Source: Bacteroidales bacterium (GTDB lineage: Bacteria > Bacteroidota > Bacteroidia > Bacteroidales > UBA932). Taken from it: a DNA stretch of 64,000 bases. Shown here piece after piece: positions 18,274 through 27,163 of this stretch (within the stretch, counting starts at the first letter, position 1; each line of letters begins with the position of its first letter). Where the stretch lies: assembly GCA_015060385.1 (NCBI GenBank), contig SUYO01000004.1, positions 62,001 to 126,000 of the forward strand, given 5' to 3'. Made by a program: the position numbers and the translations under genes. The notes below the pieces were generated by a model. That model was not told the origin of the DNA and did not search any database. It saw only the letters and a program-made list of their open reading frames with translations.

Positions 18274-20085
18274 TCAGAAATTGAAATCAACACCAAAAAT
18301 AAAGTTCCTTCCGGGCATAGGATAACCGCTGACGGTTTCATACCTGCAGTCCAGCATGTTATAGAGGGATGCCTTCAGCCTGAAACCGCCGCATTTCCTT
18401 ACTGCAAACTCCTTGGAGAGAGTCAGGTCAAGGGTGTTCCAGTCAGGAAGGATTCCATAACCGTCTGTCCTTCCAGATCTCAGCTGCCATACAGAAGAAA
18501 GGTTCCATCCCTTCCATTCCATCTGCCCTGACAGAACAACGACATGCCGCGCCACGTAAGGTATCTGCATGCCGTAGCTGTAGCTGTCGGGAGTCATGTC
18601 CAGAGACGACTGGTACGTGTATCTGGCATCAAGGGCATAGGTCCATGCCCCGGAATGTGAGATACCTGCAAGAATATCCAGACCTGTTGAACGGACCTTT
18701 CCGATATTGTACGGCATCCATATGTCCGGATCTTCCTCTGTCGGCGCAGAGGTTATCTTGTCCTTGAGCAGATAGCAGAAGCCGTCCAGCTTTGCCTTGA
18801 GGGTCCATGATCCCTGGAACCCCCTGTTGAAGTCAAGACCCAGGTCCGTGAGCCAGGCATCTTCAGATTTAAGGTCGGGATTACCATAACCTACATAGTA
18901 GAGTTCGTTGAATACAGGTGCACGGTATGCCCTGCGTCCGAAGGCAGCCAGCGACAGTCCGTCAATGATTTCAAGTCTGATGTCTGCTGAAGGAGAAAGT
19001 GCATTTCTCGAAAGGGCATCCTTGTCAAAGGCTCCCGTATACTCGAGAGCCAGATCTGCAGCAAAAGGTCCTGTCCTGAAGGAGGAAGCCAGTGCTGAGA
19101 AGGCGGTAAGTCTTGATGCCGTGTAATTTGAGGACTTCAGCCCGTCCCACTGAAGATCTGCTGCCAGCGACAGTTTCCACCACCCCCTTATCTGAAACTC
19201 ATGTGCCGAATTTATCTGGAACTCTGTCTGGCCGTAATTGCTGTCGCCCCAGGCACTTGTATAGAAGATATCGTCATACGAGGCCTTTCCACTGAGCCGG
19301 AGAGTATAGAGATGCGAGAAATTCTTTCGAAGGACGCCCTGAACAAAGGCGTTCCGGTCTTTCTGACGGTCATCGGAAGGCCAAGATGTCGAGCCGGGAG
19401 TACCACGTTCCGTATCATTGTAATATACCTTTACATGGTAGTCGCCTCCTGACATCCTGCCGAAAAGATCAAGTCCTGCACGAACCTGCTTCACATCATT
19501 ATTGGTTCTGAACTGTCCTTCACCATATTCAAAGTCTCCCTTGCTGAAGGATCCCGATGCGTTTGCAGAAAGCGACAGCTTCTCTGAAAGCCTGAAATCC
19601 ATCCGGGCATAAGGAATCCATGTACCGAAGGAGCCTGCTGACAATCTGACATCGCCGGCGACAGGAGATTCCTTGAAGACCGGGCGGGCCGTATTTAATG
19701 AGACACTGTTCTGGGCATAGTCCACGACTATGCTGCCTACATTTTCTACACCCAGCATTCCAAGGTCACTCTGACCCGACTGCATGTTTCCTACACGAAC
19801 GCCGTCTACATAGACAGCCGTATGAGCGCTGCCCAGACCTCTGAGACTCACGGTCTTCAGGCCTGATACTCCCCCATTGTCACTTACATGAAAACCTGAT
19901 CCCTGTTGCAGAGTCTGCGCCAACGAAAGGGAATTCCTGACAGAGACTGTATCTGTCCTTGAGATTGTCACTCCCCTGTCTGCCGTGACAGTGACTGCAT
20001 CAAGAGAGTCAAGAACCGGATCATATGAATCCGGAGTCAGGCCTGAAGCCATCAGACCTGCTGAAAGAAGAATTGAAAACAACAT
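18274..20085 (-). CDS. btuB: BtuB-like TonB-dependent cobalamin receptor
   Basis: A 603-residue outer membrane receptor. The start at 20085 (MLFSILLSAGLMASGLTPDS, signal peptide) is chosen because an in-frame extension to 20259 would translate the riboswitch. After the signal come a TonB-box-like region (LDAVTVTA), a plug domain (NSLSLAQTLQQGSGFHVSDN, LRGLGSAHTAVYVDGVRVGN) and a beta-barrel ending in Phe (IFGVDFNF). The short size without a SusC-type N-terminal domain fits BtuB. The upstream cobalamin riboswitch indicates B12 or a related corrinoid as ligand. It is coupled to a FecCD permease. Confidence 0.92.
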   Translation of the reverse strand: MLFSILLSAGLMASGLTPDSYDPVLDSLDAVTVTADRGVTISRTDTVSVRNSLSLAQTLQQGSGFHVSDNGGVSGLKTVSLRGLGSAHTAVYVDGVRVGNMQSGQSDLGMLGVENVGSIVVDYAQNSVSLNTARPVFKESPVAGDVRLSAGSFGTWIPYARMDFRLSEKLSLSANASGSFSKGDFEYGEGQFRTNNDVKQVRAGLDLFGRMSGGDYHVKVYYNDTERGTPGSTSWPSDDRQKDRNAFVQGVLRKNFSHLYTLRLSGKASYDDIFYTSAWGDSNYGQTEFQINSAHEFQIRGWWKLSLAADLQWDGLKSSNYTASRLTAFSALASSFRTGPFAADLALEYTGAFDKDALSRNALSPSADIRLEIIDGLSLAAFGRRAYRAPVFNELYYVGYGNPDLKSEDAWLTDLGLDFNRGFQGSWTLKAKLDGFCYLLKDKITSAPTEEDPDIWMPYNIGKVRSTGLDILAGISHSGAWTYALDARYTYQSSLDMTPDSYSYGMQIPYVARHVVVLSGQMEWKGWNLSSVWQLRSGRTDGYGILPDWNTLDLTLSKEFAVRKCGGFRLKASLYNMLDCRYETVSGYPMPGRNFIFGVDFNF

Positions 20086-20140
20086 TATTTGAACGCCTTC
20101 ACGGAAGCCTGCCCCCGGGCTCCACCAGTTTGACTTGAAC

Positions 20141-20288
20141 ACGGCAGGTCTTCGGACTTGCTTCCGCTTCCTGCGCCTTCTCGCAGCCGTACAGCTGCAA
20201 TGGCATGATGCAGGAGCGTTGAGAAGCTTACCGCTGCGGGCACAGTTCCGGATTTGCACCGGATTCCCTTACTCCGTGAACCCGGTAC
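20141..20288 (-). promoter_or_regulatory. Cobalamin (AdoCbl-type) riboswitch
   Basis: On the minus strand the region holds the conserved blocks in order: GGGAATCCGGTGCAAATCCG (near 20262), then the core GAACTGTGCCCGCAGCGGTA, variable stems, and the B12 box AAGTCCGAAGACCTGCCGTG (near 20141-20160). The btuB start lies about 55 bp downstream, so B12 binding should lower expression of the receptor and permease, probably by sequestering the start region. Confidence 0.95.
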
Positions 20289-20335
20289 AAAGATAGTTTA
20301 ATTTGACCGATCATGCGCATTTTTATAAAGAAACT

Positions 20336-20371
20336 GCTCCCGATACCCCATTTTTGGAAGGTATCGAGAGC
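20336..20371 (-). terminator. Terminator downstream of the M16 peptidase gene
   Basis: An 11-pair stem with one mismatch (GCTCCCGATACC with its complement) in the gap after the M16 stop. On the minus strand a U-rich stretch follows. Confidence 0.6.
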
Positions 20372-20401
20372 AATTTATAGCCCGAAGTGCACTAGATTGA
20401 A

Positions 20402-23299
20402 CTAGTATCCGAAGATTTCTTCAAGCGAGAGAACCTGTACAGGTCCGAGAGTCCTGAGGTACTTGGTATCAAGATCATCGATGTCACCGAGGATACCGTA
20501 TGCATAGGTTCGGCCCTCCACCCACTTGTCCTGAGTTGCCTTCACATCCTCAAGAGTGAGGTTCTGAACCATCTCGTAAACCTGCTTCTCGCGAGGCTCA
20601 GTCAGACCGAGTTCCCTGTCTGTCAGATACTTGTTGAGTACTCCGATGCCTGTAACCCTGTTTGTACGCATGCGCGATACAAGAGCATCCTTTGCAACGT
20701 CGAATGCAGCCTGCGACTCAGGCATGTCATTGATGATTTCATCGAAGGCCTCGATTGCAGTCTTCATCTTGTCGTTCTGAGTTGCGATGAAGGCGAAATA
20801 TACATATGAGTCATCCTTGTGGGAAGGAGTGCCAAGCGTTGCCTGTGAAGAGTATGCAAGGCCGCGTGCCTCACGCATCTCCTGGAAGACGATGGCGTTC
20901 ATTCCTCCTCCGAAGTACTCGTTGTACATCGTGATATATGGTGTCGATGCAAGGTCGAACTTCTCACCTCTGTTAGAGTACTGGAAATAGTATATCTGCT
21001 TAGCATCATACTGTGCCATGTACACCTTGCTGTCTGAAACAGGAAGATATGAGGTCAAAGACTTCTCAAGAGGTTTAGGATCGGCTGCAATCTTGTGATT
21101 CTCAGCGATAAGCGCAGTAACCTCGCTCTCCGAATCAGGACCGTAGTAAACTATCTCATGGACACATCCGAGAAGATCGCGGACCTTTCCGAGGAGTTCC
21201 TCTGAAGTCAGTGCCATTATCTGGTCGTTTGTAAGGGTTGTCTTCCTGATCAGTTCAGGACCGTACATCACATATTTCTGAAGGGCGCTGAAGCAGCTTG
21301 ACTGATTCAGCTTTGCATCTGCGCGTGACTTGAGCATGTCTGCCTTGAGGTTGGCGAGGATGTTTTCGTCAGGTACGGCATTATATGCAAGGTCCTCAAC
21401 GATCTTCATCGCCTCAGCAATGTTCTCGTCAAGACCGCTTAGAGAAATGCTTGTAACAGAGCTTCCTGAACGGAGGCTGAACGAGCATGCCAGCTGGTAC
21501 ATCCTCTGGGCGATTTCCTCGGCAGACATAGTCGGAGTACCGAGGTATGAGAGATATGTGAACGCAAGGTTGAGGGCAGGATCGTTTTCTGTTCCTGTGT
21601 TGAACCTGTAGGTAAGGCTGGTGATGTCATTGACATCGTTTTCAGCATAAAGCACGTCAAGGCCTTCAGCCTTGAACTTCTTCATATCCTTCTCATAGTC
21701 AACGAAGACCGGCTCTATAGGCTCTACCTGAGATGCCTGGATTTCAGCAAGGAAGGCACTCTGTGCGTCTCTGTTCGCCTTGATAGGAGTGATCTTAGGG
21801 GCACTTACCTTCTGGACATTCCTGTCCTCGCCGAGGCGCTTGTATACTACAGCATAGTTATTCTCTCCAAGATACTTGTTTGCCCAGTCGATGACATCCT
21901 GCTTTGTAACCTTGCTCAAGTTGTCAATCCATGCTACCTCGTCGGCCCAGTCTGTTCCGTTGATGAATGACTGCACGAACATGTCAGCCCTGCTCGAATT
22001 GTCTTCAAGCTGATACATCTGCGAAAGCTTGAGGTTGTTGATGGTTCCCTCGATGACAGACTCGTCGAATTCTCCATTACGGAGCTTTGCCACTTCTGCA
22101 AGAAGGAGGTCACGAACCTCTTCAAGAGTCTGACCCTGCTTAGGGTTGGCCAGCAGGATGAACTCTCCCGCATCTGGTCTCGTATAAGCCTCTGACTGTG
22201 CTCCGAGTACCTTCTGCTGCTGGTTGAGATCGAGGTCGATAAGACCGGCCGAACCGTTATAGAGGATATATGATACCACTGAAGCGACAAGGGCATCGTC
22301 AGTACCCGCTCCAGGATATTTCCATCCCATGAGGATGGTTTCAGCATCGATTCCGTACACATCCCTTGACTGAGGAGTCTCGATCACAGACTTTGTCTGA
22401 AGCTTGAGTTCAGGAAGGTTCTCGTTAGGCTTCATCTGACCGAAATACTTCTCGATGATTTCCACCATCTTGTCAGGGTCGAAGTCGCCGCTGAGACAGA
22501 TTGCTATGTTGTTAGGGACATAGTAGGTCTTGTGGTAGTTCTTGATGTTGGTTATCGATGGGTTCTTCAGATGTTCCTGAGTTCCGAGAACGGTCTGTGT
22601 TCCATATGGATGGTCAGGGAAAAGCATTCCGTCGAGGTTCTCGAGAGCCTTTCTGAAATCGTTGGTAAGGGACATGTTCTTTTCCTCATATACGGTCTCG
22701 AGCTCTGTATGGAAGCCACGGATGACAGGATTCATGAACCTGTCTGCCTCGATGCGTGCCCAGTTCTCGATCTGGTTAGAAGGAATATCCTCCACATATA
22801 CAGTCATATCGGTAGAAGTATATGCATTGGTGCCGTTTGCACCGATCACCGACATGAGCTTGTCATATTCGTTAGGAATGGCATAGCCCGAAGCAGCATA
22901 GCTCACAGAGTCTATCTTATGGTAGAGGGCAGCCCTCTCCGCTTCGTCAGTGGTGTTCCTGTAGACTTCGAACAATGCCTCTATCTCGTCAAGAAGCGGC
23001 TTTTCAGCAGCATAATCGGATGTTCCGAAGTTCTGCGAGCCCTTGAACATGAGGTGCTCAAAATAATGGGCGAGACCTGTGGTCTCAGAAGGGTCGTTCT
23101 TGCCTCCGACCTTCACTGCAATGTAGGTCTGGATGCGGGGAGTTTCCTTGTTTACGCTCATATAGACCTTGAGGCCGTTGTCGAGCGTGTAGATCTTTGT
23201 CCCGAGGGGATCGCCTTTCACAGTCTCATACCTGTACTGTGAACATGAGGCAAGCAGAAGCATCATGGCTCCTGCCAGCATGATCAAGATTCGTTTCAT
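20402..23299 (-). CDS. M16-family zinc metalloprotease, two-repeat lipoprotein
   Basis: A 965-residue insulinase-family peptidase. The start at 23299 gives a lipoprotein signal with lipobox LLASC (Cys19). The active half has the inverted zinc motif HYFEH (H78, E81, H82) and the distal acidic region ENARIEADRF/ETVYEEKNMS. The second half (about 500-940) is the usual inactive repeat with EMREARGLAYSSQA. Such proteins face the periplasm and degrade peptides. The gene starts 64 bp after the Zn-peptidase stop on the same strand and could share its transcript. Confidence 0.93.
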   Translation of the reverse strand: MKRILIMLAGAMMLLLASCSQYRYETVKGDPLGTKIYTLDNGLKVYMSVNKETPRIQTYIAVKVGGKNDPSETTGLAHYFEHLMFKGSQNFGTSDYAAEKPLLDEIEALFEVYRNTTDEAERAALYHKIDSVSYAASGYAIPNEYDKLMSVIGANGTNAYTSTDMTVYVEDIPSNQIENWARIEADRFMNPVIRGFHTELETVYEEKNMSLTNDFRKALENLDGMLFPDHPYGTQTVLGTQEHLKNPSITNIKNYHKTYYVPNNIAICLSGDFDPDKMVEIIEKYFGQMKPNENLPELKLQTKSVIETPQSRDVYGIDAETILMGWKYPGAGTDDALVASVVSYILYNGSAGLIDLDLNQQQKVLGAQSEAYTRPDAGEFILLANPKQGQTLEEVRDLLLAEVAKLRNGEFDESVIEGTINNLKLSQMYQLEDNSSRADMFVQSFINGTDWADEVAWIDNLSKVTKQDVIDWANKYLGENNYAVVYKRLGEDRNVQKVSAPKITPIKANRDAQSAFLAEIQASQVEPIEPVFVDYEKDMKKFKAEGLDVLYAENDVNDITSLTYRFNTGTENDPALNLAFTYLSYLGTPTMSAEEIAQRMYQLACSFSLRSGSSVTSISLSGLDENIAEAMKIVEDLAYNAVPDENILANLKADMLKSRADAKLNQSSCFSALQKYVMYGPELIRKTTLTNDQIMALTSEELLGKVRDLLGCVHEIVYYGPDSESEVTALIAENHKIAADPKPLEKSLTSYLPVSDSKVYMAQYDAKQIYYFQYSNRGEKFDLASTPYITMYNEYFGGGMNAIVFQEMREARGLAYSSQATLGTPSHKDDSYVYFAFIATQNDKMKTAIEAFDEIINDMPESQAAFDVAKDALVSRMRTNRVTGIGVLNKYLTDRELGLTEPREKQVYEMVQNLTLEDVKATQDKWVEGRTYAYGILGDIDDLDTKYLRTLGPVQVLSLEEIFGY

Positions 23300-23363
23300 A
23301 TTTTCTAAGTGTTTAGTTGTTTTTAATTTTTTCCATATATGCCACATGGTTCAAGTGCTGATT

Positions 23364-24035
23364 TTAGTCGCGGCGGGCGAGGCCGATGTAATAGAGAAGG
23401 GTAGCAAGCGAGCCGACAGCAGCAATGACATAGGTATAGGCCGCCCATTTCAATGCATCTATCGCCATTGGCTGGGTCTGGCTGTCAGTGATTCCTGCGC
23501 GCGAAAGCCATGAGATTGCCCTTGTGCTGGCATTCACCTCTACAGGAAGGGTGATGAAGCTGAAAAGCGTCGTGCTCGCAAACAATATGATACCGAACCA
23601 GAGAAGTCCGGGAAATTTATTGATCATAAGGACTCCCAGAAGAAGCACCCACTGCACGATGCTTGACGCGAAGCTGACCACCGGCACGAGGGCGGAGCGC
23701 ATCTTCAGAGGCGCGTAGCCCAAGGCATGCTGCACAGCGTGTCCGCACTCGTGTGCGGCAACTGCTGCTGCAGCAACGCTCCTGCTTGAGTATACTCCTT
23801 CGCTGAGGGCGATGGTCATGGTCTGCGGGTTGAAATGGTCTGTAAGCATTCCTCTTGTAGAAACCACCTTCACATTGTATATGCCGTGGTCATGGAGCAT
23901 CTTCATGGCAACCTCGGCTCCTGTCATTCCGCTCGGCAGACCCACCTGCGAGTATTTATGGAACCTGCTCTGAAGCATCTGCTGCACAAGAAAGCTCAAC
24001 GCCATCACGGCTATCATTATAATCCAGATATTCAT
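23364..24035 (-). CDS. Membrane zinc metallopeptidase (Zn_peptidase_2 / YugP type)
   Basis: A 223-residue protein with an N-terminal membrane helix (residues 3-20), zinc motif HECGH (H95, E96, H99) in AAAAVAAHECGHAVQHALGY, then further helices (about 115-160 and 195-220). The upstream block VSTRGMLTDHFNPQTMTIALSEGVY is typical of the family. The physiological substrate is unknown. It is divergent from alanine racemase and upstream of the M16 peptidase. Confidence 0.9.
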   Translation of the reverse strand: MNIWIIMIAVMALSFLVQQMLQSRFHKYSQVGLPSGMTGAEVAMKMLHDHGIYNVKVVSTRGMLTDHFNPQTMTIALSEGVYSSRSVAAAAVAAHECGHAVQHALGYAPLKMRSALVPVVSFASSIVQWVLLLGVLMINKFPGLLWFGIILFASTTLFSFITLPVEVNASTRAISWLSRAGITDSQTQPMAIDALKWAAYTYVIAAVGSLATLLYYIGLARRD

Positions 24036-24146
24036 ATTAAGTCTGTTTTAATCGTTAATAATCGGCTAATATAGATAAAATACTGACAAAATGTCCAAAT
24101 GCAGTATTTATTTTGACGGCGCATATATATGCAAAATTTATTCCTT

Positions 24147-24154
24147 ATCTTTGC
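24147..24154 (+). promoter_or_regulatory. -7 element of alr
   Basis: TATCTTTG ends only 3 bp before the alr ATG at 24158. The transcript would therefore be leaderless or start inside the first codons unless another promoter is used. Confidence 0.45.
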
Positions 24155-24157
24155 ATC

Positions 24158-25267
24158 ATGTACATCAACAGCGATTTTTCAAGGCTTGAGATCGACCTGA
24201 ACGGCTGTCTCAAGAATTACAGATACTTCAGATCCAAGCTCGAGGACTCCACAAAGCTCCTCGTGCTTGTAAAGGCGAATGCCTACGGCCATGGTGCCGT
24301 GGAATTCGCATCCCTCATGGAAGAGGCAGGAGCTGATTACCTGGCAGTTGCCTACCCGATAGAGGGCATAGAACTGCGTCAGGCAGGCATAAAGTCTCCG
24401 GTGATCGTCCTTACCGCCGGCACAGATTCCTTTGAGCAGATAGTGAATTACGGTCTCGAACCGGGAATTCCTAACCTTTTCTCATTGAAGGAACTGTGCA
24501 AGGTTCTGGAGAAGAGAGGTGTCAGCGACTTCCCGATACATATCAAGCTGGATACAGGAATGCATCGTCTCGGTTTCATGACCGATGAAATTGCAGAACT
24601 TCAGGAATTCCTGAAAGACTGCCGTCATGTCAGAGTGAAGTCAGTATACTCACATCTCGCAGCTGCAGACGATCCTTCCAACGATGAATTCACCCTCGGT
24701 CAGATCGGACTTTTCCGCAAGAACGCCGACATTATATCCGATTCGATCGGATACAGACCTATGTACCATATCCTTAATTCTGCGGGCATAGAACGCTTTC
24801 CTCAGTATCAGTTCGACATGGTCCGTCTGGGCATCGGAATATATGGAATAAGCGCCTTGCCTGAGGTAGAGCTCGCACCGGTAGCCTCATTCAAATGCAA
24901 GGTACTTCAGGTCAAGATTCTGGCTCCGGGCGACGGAACCATCGGTTACGGCCGCCACGGACGCATCGCTCCCGAAGGTACCGTCATAGCAACCATCCCT
25001 GTCGGATATGCTGACGGACTCGACCGCCATCTCAGCTGCGGCAAAGGACGTTTCACGATCAACGGTCATCGCGTCCCTACTATAGGCAACATCTGCATGG
25101 ACATGACTATGCTTGACGTGACTGGCATCGATGTGAAGGTAGGCGACACAGTCACAATCTTCGGAGAGGATCCCACCATAACCGAGCTCGCCGACATCCT
25201 CGGAACCATCCCATACGAGATCATAACCTCAGTTCCTCGACGTATCGAGCGCATAATTGTGAAATGA
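24158..25267 (+). CDS. alr: Alanine racemase
   Basis: A 369-residue PLP enzyme interconverting L- and D-alanine for peptidoglycan. PLP lysine K39 sits in LVLVKANAYGHGAVEF. Further motifs: HIKLDTGMHRLGF, the catalytic tyrosine region GTIGYGRHGRIAPEG and IPVGYADGLDR, and GNICMDMTMLDVT. The start is set at MYINSDFSRLEIDL, where homology begins. The stop overlaps an ATG (ATGA) that opens the 5' remnant of a low-molecular-weight phosphatase gene, so alr and that gene probably formed one operon before an element inserted between them. Confidence 0.96.
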   Translation: MYINSDFSRLEIDLNGCLKNYRYFRSKLEDSTKLLVLVKANAYGHGAVEFASLMEEAGADYLAVAYPIEGIELRQAGIKSPVIVLTAGTDSFEQIVNYGLEPGIPNLFSLKELCKVLEKRGVSDFPIHIKLDTGMHRLGFMTDEIAELQEFLKDCRHVRVKSVYSHLAAADDPSNDEFTLGQIGLFRKNADIISDSIGYRPMYHILNSAGIERFPQYQFDMVRLGIGIYGISALPEVELAPVASFKCKVLQVKILAPGDGTIGYGRHGRIAPEGTVIATIPVGYADGLDRHLSCGKGRFTINGHRVPTIGNICMDMTMLDVTGIDVKVGDTVTIFGEDPTITELADILGTIPYEIITSVPRRIERIIVK

Positions 25268-25323
25268 TGGAGACGGCAAACAACAAGTACAAAGTCCTTT
25301 TCGTGTGCCTGGGGAACAAATAG
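25264..25323 (+). pseudogene. 5' remnant of the LMW protein-tyrosine phosphatase gene
   Basis: Reads MMETANNKYKVLFVCLGNK then stop. It overlaps the alr stop as ATGA. The last residues before the break match the start of the intact phosphatase at 29545 (NNKYKVLFVCLGN). This is the original start of the phosphatase gene, cut off by integration of the 4.3-kb element. The stop codon comes from the element. Confidence 0.93.
25288..25318 (+). repeat. Left attachment site (attL)
   Basis: 31 bp matching 29581-29611 with one mismatch at 25314 (G against A). It begins TACAAAGTCCTTTTCGTGTG and encodes YKVLFVCLGN of the phosphatase. The sequence diverges immediately after. Confidence 0.92.
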
Positions 25324-25379
25324 TATTTGTTTATTTTTATATTATTTCATTTATATTCAATAAATTAAAAAATCATTAT

Positions 25380-25387
25380 TACCTTTG
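25380..25387 (+). promoter_or_regulatory. -7 element of the integrase gene
   Basis: TACCTTTG matches TAnnTTTG, 66 bp upstream of the integrase ATG. The subterminal TGTAAACC repeats lie in the resulting leader, so recombinase binding there could repress its own gene (inference). Confidence 0.5.
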
Positions 25388-25391
25388 TTCT

Positions 25392-25442
25392 TGTAAACCA
25401 AACTGCGGTTTTATGCTATTTTGTGTAAACCGTAGTGTAAAC
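25392..25442 (+). repeat. Left subterminal repeats (candidate integrase arm sites)
   Basis: TGTAAACC (25392-25399) and TGTAAACCGTAGTGTAAAC (25424-25442). The 19-bp unit recurs exactly at 29517-29535 near the right end in the same orientation. This arrangement is expected of arm-type binding sites for the recombinase N-terminal domain. Confidence 0.65.
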
Positions 25443-25453
25443 TGATTACGAGG

Positions 25454-26971
25454 ATGAAGAGTTCCTTACCGACGGTTACCGTCATTCTGTATAAGTCCAA
25501 GACGTTGGCTAATGGTGAACATCCCATTATGCTGAGGCTGTGTTATAACGGACAAAGGAAGTATAAGAGTTTCGGCTTGTCCTGCTCTGAGAAGATGTGG
25601 AATGAGAAGAAGGAGGAAGTCCGTTCTACTCATCCCTACGCTAAGAGTATGAATACTCTTATTCGTGCTGAGGTAGATAAGGCGAATAAGCGGATAATGG
25701 AACTCGAGCGTGATAAGAAGGATTATTCTGTTACCACTCTAATGAAGGACTTGTCTAAGTCTGCTCCGACGACTACATCCTTGTTCGATATGTTCGAGGA
25801 ACGTATCTCTTATTTCAAGACTACCCACTCTCACAATACCGCAACGGGGTATCGTACCTTGCTTAATACTATCAAGCGTTATACGGAGGAAACTGACTAT
25901 GAATTATTCGAGATTGATACTGAATGGATACGTGCCTTCGAGGTGTGGCTTCGTGACAATTACAAGGATACCAGTATCAAGAAGTTCTTTGACTGCTTCA
26001 AGGCGGTTATGAACCGTGCTGTGGAGTTAGGACATATCAAGGTGTCTCCGTTCGATGATTATAAGTTGATACGTCCTCTTGATACCAAGACGCAGAAACG
26101 TGCGTTGAGCGTCGATGAGATGATGACGTTGATGCGTTACTATATGAAGACGTACGGGTTTGGCAAACCGAAACCTAATCTCGAAAAGACTAAGAAACAC
26201 TATTGGAATGCTAAGTTCCATAGACGTGCCCATACGAAATTAACTCCCATTGACGCTGAGCAGTTGTCGTTGGCTCTATTCATTTGTTCCTATATGTTTC
26301 AAGGTTTAGCCCTTGTGGACTTGGCAAATTTGAAGTGGGGTGACATTCGTGACATTGAGGTGATTAACAAGGAAAAGTATGCGAAGGATAGCGGGGAGTA
26401 CGGCATTGACTATGCTAATGAGAATAAGGAAGTTAAGGACTATTATGAGATTAACGTTGCCCGTTCCAAGACTAATAAACCCGTACGTATCATTGTTGAG
26501 CAGATGACTATTATGCCTTATCTTCTCCCGTTTACCGAGGCTATAAAGAATGTTCCTGATGATGAGGTGGATGATATGTATGTGTTCCCTATATACTCCG
26601 AGCAGGATGATACTCCTGAAAAGAAGTTCGGGCGTATGACTTATGCTAACTACCTCGTTAATGTTAATCTTAAGCGTATTGCTGAGCGCTTGGGGATGAA
26701 ACCGATAACGTTTTACTCTGCAAGGCATACCTATGCATCGGCATTGTATCACGCTAATGTCCCTATGGGACTGATTGCTCAGAATATGGGTAGGAACCCA
26801 GCTGAGATAGAGACGTATCTCAAAGACTTTGATAGAAATAGCGTGATAGATGCTAATCAGCACTTGTATGTTACCTCAACGGATGCTTATAAGGAAGGTA
26901 AGGAAGCGAAGCTTGAACGTAGGCGTGCTGAAAGACAGGACCAGGAACGTGATGATGCTTCTAAAGAATAG
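25454..26971 (+). CDS. Tyrosine recombinase / integrase
   Basis: A 505-residue phage-type integrase of the Bacteroidota lineage: N-terminal arm-binding domain (about 8-95, VTVILYKSKTLANGEHPIMLRL), SAM-like core-binding domain (about 105-205) and catalytic domain (about 215-470). Arg II is in FYSARHTYAS and the nucleophile Tyr in GRNPAEIETYLKDF. The His of HxxR is Tyr and the later LGH His is Arg. The Arg I site reads FQGLALVDLANL with no arginine at either usual position. The C-terminal 35 residues are highly charged (KEAKLERRRAERQ). It should catalyse integration at the 31-bp phosphatase site. Confidence 0.93.
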   Translation: MKSSLPTVTVILYKSKTLANGEHPIMLRLCYNGQRKYKSFGLSCSEKMWNEKKEEVRSTHPYAKSMNTLIRAEVDKANKRIMELERDKKDYSVTTLMKDLSKSAPTTTSLFDMFEERISYFKTTHSHNTATGYRTLLNTIKRYTEETDYELFEIDTEWIRAFEVWLRDNYKDTSIKKFFDCFKAVMNRAVELGHIKVSPFDDYKLIRPLDTKTQKRALSVDEMMTLMRYYMKTYGFGKPKPNLEKTKKHYWNAKFHRRAHTKLTPIDAEQLSLALFICSYMFQGLALVDLANLKWGDIRDIEVINKEKYAKDSGEYGIDYANENKEVKDYYEINVARSKTNKPVRIIVEQMTIMPYLLPFTEAIKNVPDDEVDDMYVFPIYSEQDDTPEKKFGRMTYANYLVNVNLKRIAERLGMKPITFYSARHTYASALYHANVPMGLIAQNMGRNPAEIETYLKDFDRNSVIDANQHLYVTSTDAYKEGKEAKLERRRAERQDQERDDASKE

Positions 26972-26976
26972 AAATG

Positions 26977-27007
26977 TTTGCAGGTGTCGAAAAAGTTCGT
27001 ATATTTG
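26977..27007 (+). promoter_or_regulatory. Consensus promoter for the structured leader and 46-aa gene
   Basis: TTTG (26977-26980), 19-bp spacer, TATATTTG (27000-27007): a full match to the Bacteroidota promoter. It starts a few bases after the integrase stop, and transcription should begin near the first base of the nested inverted repeats. Confidence 0.75.
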
Positions 27008-27010
27008 CGA

Positions 27011-27163
27011 TGTAAAATGGTGCCGAAAGGCAATAGGAAACTACGGATAAGGTGTTCAGCCCTCACTGAATGCCTTTTTCTTTTCTCTGACAGACTCTAA
27101 GCCGAGGGATGTAGTTCTCGATACAAGTGTTCTTTACAAGATTTCCTATTAAACCATTTTACA
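27011..27163 (+). ncRNA. Nested inverted-repeat leader with internal terminator-like hairpin
   Basis: Outer stem: TGTAAAATGG (27011-27020) pairs perfectly with CCATTTTACA (27154-27163), which abuts the ATG at 27164. Second stem: AATAGGAAA (27032-27040) with TTTCCTATT (27142-27150). Between them are a TGCC-GAAA-GGCA hairpin (27021-27032) and a 9-pair hairpin (27051-27074, two G-U) followed by TTTTTCTTTT, shaped like an intrinsic terminator. A further small CGAG/CTCG stem lies at 27103-27120. It could be a cis-regulatory leader, a separate small RNA, or a single-strand DNA structure used in replication. The pairing is seen; the role is inferred. Confidence 0.6.

Noticed and set aside
20086..20259. 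N-terminal extension of the btuB-like gene to an earlier in-frame start
   Set aside because: The extension is translated cobalamin riboswitch (basic, Cys/Arg-rich), and the signal peptide begins at 20085.
22532..23242. 236-codon plus frame opposite the M16 peptidase
   Set aside because: Antisense shadow produced by codon bias.
27011..27163. tRNA or tmRNA in the structured leader
   Set aside because: No cloverleaf, T-arm sequence or CCA end; pairing pattern is different.
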